From Clostridia bacterium (GTDB lineage: Bacteria; Bacillota; Clostridia; Christensenellales; Borkfalkiaceae): a stretch of DNA of 8,741 nt. Positions within the stretch are counted from its first letter, which is position 1. Every line of letters starts with the position of its first letter. Both the position numbers and the translations under genes were made by a program. Shown in pieces: positions 5,196 through 8,741 of this stretch. The notes beneath the pieces were generated by a model. The model was not told the origin of the DNA. It searched no databases and saw only the letters and a program-made list of their open reading frames with translations. Location: positions 1 through 8,741 of the forward strand of contig JAFVSF010000201.1 in NCBI GenBank assembly GCA_017503885.1. The letters are read 5' to 3'.

Positions 5196-8100
5196 ACATT
5201 AAATATTTTATATATGTTCCAAAAAATTTCTTTGCATAGATAAAAGTAGGATATACAAAGAAGAAAAGTGTGAGCATTACAGCAAGTGCAATCGCCATAC
5301 AAGAAAGGGCAAGGCTTGCTTTATTAAATATAATAGGTTTCTTTTTATATGCTAAATAGCAAAGTAAAACGATTAATCCTGCAAGCACTAAACCTATTAA
5401 AATAAATTTAAAATACGGCGAAGTGTACTTTATTTCCACAACGTTTACACCCTCATCTAAATCTACCATCATAAGGTCTAAAGAGTTTTCTTTAAACTGC
5501 CTTTCTTCTCCGTTGATATAAACTTTATATCCGTCTAAATTAACGTAAGAAAGGAAGAGCATTTGACCTTTTTCAGCCGTTATAGGAGCAACTTTTATGC
5601 CGTTTTTAACTAAAGTATAATCAACGCCTTTGTCTTTCACGTATTTATAAAGTTGCTTTGTTTCTTCAATAGAAATCTTTTCGCTTTTTACTTTAAAGTC
5701 GTTGCCACCAGTAAGCATATTGGCAAGTTGTTGGTAACTTTCTTGCTTTGTCTTTCCGTCAAAATCAAGTTCGGCAGAATTTAAAACCATAGCACCGGAA
5801 AAGGCTATTTCGTTTTTATAGACCATATAGCCAACGTTTGGCTCTATTACTATTCTATAAGTCGTTCCCTTGTCCGTAACAACGGCTATGCCGATATAAT
5901 CGCTAGATGCCACGCCTGAAGTAAATAAAACCTTTGCTTGTATTTGGCTTGCGTTAGACGTTTCACCTGTAAACTTAATGCTATTAGTATGGGTTGTAGA
6001 CGTATATACTCCGTTCTCTACTTGCCAATTTTCGCCAACTTCCCAATCGCCCTCTATAGACTGCCCAAACGAGTTTTTAACAGACAACTCTTTAAAAGAG
6101 CCGTATGCGTTTTTATTGACTGCCTTTATCGTTTTTATTTTATCACTGTCCATATTAAGCGTATAAATTAACTCATCGCCTAAATATCCACTAAACGAAT
6201 TGCCTGCTATCTTAATAGTAAGACTTGACCACTTGCCCTTTCCGTGCTTTTCTCTTGAAATGTCTTCCCACGTAGCAGTTTTTACAGTTCCTCCCACCAC
6301 GTAAGATACTTTAACGGATGGGGTTTTGTGTGCTGAAATTCCCGTATAAGTATAAAACGTTCTATCGGCAGAAGTTAGGTCTACAGGTTCAAAAACTATA
6401 TATTTATAGTTTAATAACGAGTCAGAGAAAGTTATTCCACCATTACTTCTAGTTGAATTTGTATGGCTTCCTCCATAACCGAAAAATTTAGCGGCAGTTA
6501 TGTTTTTAGCATCCGTCATAGAACTGAAAAACATATTGGAATAGTTGCCTAAAATAAGAGGCGAGTCAGAAGAGATATAATATTTAAAGTTTTTAAGCCT
6601 ATAATATTCATCTTCTTCAATTTTTGCAATTTCATCAATCATTTCGCTATAATAATCAAATTTTTGATAACTACCAGACTGACGGTTACCTTTAACGAGT
6701 GCAAAATTAAAAAACACCGTTTGAGAAAGACCTAAAATGCAAACGTAACAAGCAATATCTTTAATCTTTACGCATTTTGCCCAAACCAAGATAGCCTCTA
6801 ACAAAAATACGGCAAGAACAACTATAAAAAGTACTGCCGTACCCTCACATCCACCCTCACTATGAGCAAATAGCGGGAAGAAATCTTCAAAAGGCTTTGA
6901 TTCACCGTTTGAACCGAAAAGACTTTTTACTAGATTTGAATTCTCATACTTTCCATTTAAAATAAAATTAAAGAAACCAAACGTAAATAACACGGCAATC
7001 GTTGTAATGACTGCAATCAATACCATAGATAGGTTTGACTTTACCTTATCGATTTTTCTTTCATCAAGTTTATCTTCTATAATTTGCTCAATGGCTTTTG
7101 CCGAAACGAAAAGGAAATAGAAACTTATTAAAAAACCGAAACGGAGAGCATAACTATAATATGAACCCATATTAAGAAGCAACATACTCTCATCAACAAA
7201 ACAAGGGAGCAATAAAAATACAAACGCAACAAGCAAAAACCTTGCAAGTTTATCCCCTTTTTTTGTTCTCATAAAATAAGTGATGGTAAACGCTATGAAC
7301 GTAGAATCACAGAAAATATATGAAAATTTTTCATATAAATGCAAGTTTAATTCGCCTTCTAAAACCTTGCTTTCGGACATAATCTCGAAAACTCGTGAAA
7401 AAAGACCTGTATTTCTACCGGCTTTCGTGTACGCCATAAGCGACGGCACTAATACCGGAAGGGCAATTCCTACAGCCAATACAAATGCTATACAAAGTTT
7501 AGAAAGAAATTCTCTCCATTCACTTCTTTCTTTACAAATAATTACGTAGCATACGAGAATTGGAAACAAGGTAAAGAAAGAAAAACAAACGATAGAAAAA
7601 CAAGCGTAAATGTTAAGGGCAAGCCCTATTACCATTAGCCTTACACTGCCCTTTTTAGAAAACTCTATGATGCCTGCACCAAGTAATGGCATATACATCA
7701 TAATGTCCATCCAAATAATATAGGTGTTGGCAACGTACGCATAGCCCGAATAAGCATACAAAAGTGCTAAAACAACTTGCACGTACTGTGGAAATTTTTT
7801 AAAATATATTCTTAAAAATATAAATGCAGAAATACCTATACAAGCAAATTTAATTGGCAAAACTATGCTTACCATCAAAAGTGAGCCAGCACTACCAGCC
7901 AAAAGAAACAAAAAGGTAAACGGACTTATAGCACAGTAGGCAAGTATACCAAACATATCCATACCACTTCCTATATGGAAAGTATGAAATAGCCCACTTT
8001 CACCTTGCAGTACGTCAAAGAAATGCTCTAAAATAGGACAAACCTGTGCGAGCATATCGTAACTTGCTATAATTGACGTGCCAAACGGCCATATTTCAAA

Positions 8101-8286
8101 TTTAATAAAAGCCAACGTAAAGACAAGAAATACGAATAAAGGTATTACAAAAAAACCGTAGTTTTGCTTGAAAAAATACGGCAACTTACTAAAAAAGCGT
8201 TGAATTTTACCTTTATTGCCGTTATCATTTTCATAGAAAATCGTACAACCGTCCCTAGACTCGGCTAATTCTACTTGATTTTTCAA
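5194..8286 (-). CDS. YfhO-family membrane protein with an extra beta-rich extracellular insert
   Basis: A 1030-residue polytopic protein. The first TM is at about 44-62, followed by roughly a dozen hydrophobic segments to about 525, a large outside domain to about 955, and two C-terminal TMs (about 960-980 and 990-1012). The first outside loop has SYDMLAQVCPI with Asp77, the position of the catalytic Asp in GT-C-fold enzymes. DSLLNYKYIV (622-631) and KGQMLFLSYVNLDGYKVYINGE (906-927) match the conserved extracellular landmarks of YfhO. Bacillus and Listeria relatives add sugars to teichoic acids with CsbB/GtcA-type partners that make the lipid-linked sugar; none is visible here. Typical members are nearer 850-900 residues; the excess is a beta-rich insert at about 645-820. 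The start is TTG at 8286, chosen for AGGAG 6 nt upstream and a promoter just beyond. It appears to be a single-gene unit. Family assignment is strong; acceptor and sugar are unknown. Confidence 0.88.
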   Translation of the reverse strand: MKNQVELAESRDGCTIFYENDNGNKGKIQRFFSKLPYFFKQNYGFFVIPLFVFLVFTLAFIKFEIWPFGTSIIASYDMLAQVCPILEHFFDVLQGESGLFHTFHIGSGMDMFGILAYCAISPFTFLFLLAGSAGSLLMVSIVLPIKFACIGISAFIFLRIYFKKFPQYVQVVLALLYAYSGYAYVANTYIIWMDIMMYMPLLGAGIIEFSKKGSVRLMVIGLALNIYACFSIVCFSFFTLFPILVCYVIICKERSEWREFLSKLCIAFVLAVGIALPVLVPSLMAYTKAGRNTGLFSRVFEIMSESKVLEGELNLHLYEKFSYIFCDSTFIAFTITYFMRTKKGDKLARFLLVAFVFLLLPCFVDESMLLLNMGSYYSYALRFGFLISFYFLFVSAKAIEQIIEDKLDERKIDKVKSNLSMVLIAVITTIAVLFTFGFFNFILNGKYENSNLVKSLFGSNGESKPFEDFFPLFAHSEGGCEGTAVLFIVVLAVFLLEAILVWAKCVKIKDIACYVCILGLSQTVFFNFALVKGNRQSGSYQKFDYYSEMIDEIAKIEEDEYYRLKNFKYYISSDSPLILGNYSNMFFSSMTDAKNITAAKFFGYGGSHTNSTRSNGGITFSDSLLNYKYIVFEPVDLTSADRTFYTYTGISAHKTPSVKVSYVVGGTVKTATWEDISREKHGKGKWSSLTIKIAGNSFSGYLGDELIYTLNMDSDKIKTIKAVNKNAYGSFKELSVKNSFGQSIEGDWEVGENWQVENGVYTSTTHTNSIKFTGETSNASQIQAKVLFTSGVASSDYIGIAVVTDKGTTYRIVIEPNVGYMVYKNEIAFSGAMVLNSAELDFDGKTKQESYQQLANMLTGGNDFKVKSEKISIEETKQLYKYVKDKGVDYTLVKNGIKVAPITAEKGQMLFLSYVNLDGYKVYINGEERQFKENSLDLMMVDLDEGVNVVEIKYTSPYFKFILIGLVLAGLIVLLCYLAYKKKPIIFNKASLALSCMAIALAVMLTLFFFVYPTFIYAKKFFGTYIKYLM

Positions 8287-8292
8287 AACTAT

Positions 8293-8297
8293 CTCCT
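8293..8297 (-). promoter_or_regulatory. Ribosome binding site that supports the TTG start of the YfhO gene
   Basis: AGGAG on the minus strand with a 6-nt spacer to TTG (8286-8284). No in-frame ATG or GTG lies close to this site, so the weak TTG codon is probably the true start and may limit expression of a large membrane protein. Confidence 0.75.
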
Positions 8298-8315
8298 AAA
8301 AATAAAGATATTCCT

Positions 8316-8344
8316 ATTTTAGCACAAATTAAAGCTTTTTACAA
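8316..8344 (-). promoter_or_regulatory. Promoter of the YfhO-family gene with extended -10
   Basis: On the minus strand, -35 TTGTAA (8344-8339), 17-bp spacer, and -10 TAAAAT (8321-8316) preceded by TGC, an extended -10. The start near 8309 gives a leader of about 22 nt. Between here and 8418 I see only AT-rich sequence with no gene. Confidence 0.6.
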
Positions 8345-8418
8345 TAGAATTATAAGCAATGGTTTAAAATTTACAATTAAAAAATATTGAAAAATAATAA
8401 ATACCCCCTTAAAAATAC

Positions 8419-8447
8419 TTGATTTTTTAATTTAATTAGGCTATAAT
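8419..8447 (+). promoter_or_regulatory. Strong SigA promoter for the repeat leader and tRNA-Ser
   Basis: -35 TTGATT (8419-8424), 17-bp spacer, perfect -10 TATAAT (8442-8447). Start expected near 8454-8455, about 212 nt before the tRNA, an unusually long leader for a tRNA gene. The leader begins with a short stretch including TTTTT-GAGC-AAAAA and then the tandem units. No better promoter is evident closer to the tRNA. Confidence 0.65.
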
Positions 8448-8486
8448 GTAAAGGCTTGATACGAAGGTAACGTTTTTGAGCAAAAA

Positions 8487-8670
8487 GATTATACCGACTA
8501 TCGTCGGTGTAACCTAAAAAGAACTATTATAGTTCATAATTTATGGAGGATTATACCACCTACGGTGGTGTAACCTAAAAAGTCTTATAACAGTTCATAG
8601 TATTTGGAGGATTATACCACCTACGGTGGTGTAACCTAAAAAGTCTTATAACAGTTCATAGTATTTGGAG
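8487..8670 (+). repeat. Three tandem 61-62 nt hairpin units in the tRNA-Ser leader
   Basis: Unit 1 (8487-8548) is diverged; units 2 (8549-8609) and 3 (8610-8670) are identical over 61 nt. Each starts GATTATACC, has a hairpin, then GTAACCTAAAAAG, then AGTTCATA, and ends GGAG. The hairpin is ACCACC-TAC-GGTGGT in units 2 and 3 and ACCGAC-TATC-GTCGGT in unit 1; the stem bases differ but stay complementary, which suggests a conserved fold. The unit boundary GGAGGATTAT recurs at 8545, 8606 and 8667, and the last copy is the 5' end of the tRNA itself. No U run follows the hairpins, so they are not ordinary terminators. Function is unknown; recent tandem duplication explains units 2 and 3 but not the covarying stem of unit 1. 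Confidence 0.85.
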
Positions 8671-8741
8671 GATTATCGAAGCGGTCACAACGAGGCAGTC
8701 TTGAAAACCGTTTGCCCAAAAGGCACGGGGGTTCGAATCCC
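8667..8741 (+). tRNA. tRNA-Ser(UGA), truncated by the window end
   Basis: Parts in order: 5' acceptor strand GGAGGAT (8667-8673), TA, D-stem TCG/CGA with GG in the loop, anticodon loop CTTGAAA (8700-8706) with anticodon TGA at 8702-8704, long class II variable arm TGCC-CAAAA-GGCA, then GGGGG and the T-loop TTCGAAT with CCC. The long variable arm and anticodon identify serine, reading UCA and related UCN codons. The remaining T-stem bases, 3' acceptor strand and CCA end lie past 8741. The anticodon stem (8695-8699 with 8707-8711) has an A-C mismatch at 8697/8709. Its promoter is probably the one at 8419-8447. Confidence 0.88.

Noticed and set aside
8345..8418. A possible small gene in the AT-rich stretch between the YfhO and tRNA promoters
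   Set aside because: No frame of useful length or ribosome site; the stretch appears to be plain promoter-flanking sequence.
8487..8670. CRISPR array
   Set aside because: The units are 61-62 nt tandem copies with no variable spacers between them and no cas genes in the window.

Overview
The window is AT-rich DNA from a low-GC Gram-positive bacterium, most likely a Clostridia-type member of Bacillota. The evidence is purine-rich AGGAGG-type ribosome binding sites, TTGATT/TATAAT-like promoters with 17-bp spacers, intrinsic terminators ending in T runs, a TTG start behind a strong Shine-Dalgarno site, and the families present (YlmH, NatAB-type ABC exporter, YfhO, WYL regulator). No phylogenetic marker settles the genus.

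Layout from left to right. Positions 1-187 carry the 5' part of a leftward, promoter-driven, highly structured RNA with no convincing reading frame. It runs off the left edge, and I could not assign it to a known class. Divergent from it, 307-1233 encodes a WYL-domain transcriptional regulator ending in an 18-bp-stem terminator (1261-1309). The next gap (1234-1535) holds that terminator and a long imperfect palindrome, 1354-1531, flanked by TA and resembling a miniature inverted-repeat element. It abuts the 3' end of a leftward three-gene run: ylmH-like S4 RNA-binding protein (4202-3456), ABC ATPase (3438-2662) and ABC-2 permease (2669-1536). Rightward from a divergent promoter is an MscS-type mechanosensitive channel (4330-5145). 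A bidirectional terminator (5159-5195) separates it from a large leftward YfhO-family membrane protein (8286-5194) that carries an extra beta-rich extracellular insert. The gap 8287-8666 holds two divergent promoters and a tandem array of three 61-62 nt units, each able to form a hairpin. The array leads directly into a tRNA-Ser(UGA) gene cut off by the right edge.

Most protein genes look like ordinary chromosomal housekeeping or envelope functions: ion or drug export, osmotic release, cell-envelope glycosylation and ribosome quality control. The parts that conventional genes do not explain are the structured RNA next to the WYL regulator, the MITE-like palindrome, the tRNA leader whose repeats copy the 5' acceptor strand of the tRNA, and the permuted-looking beta-sandwich inside the YfhO protein.
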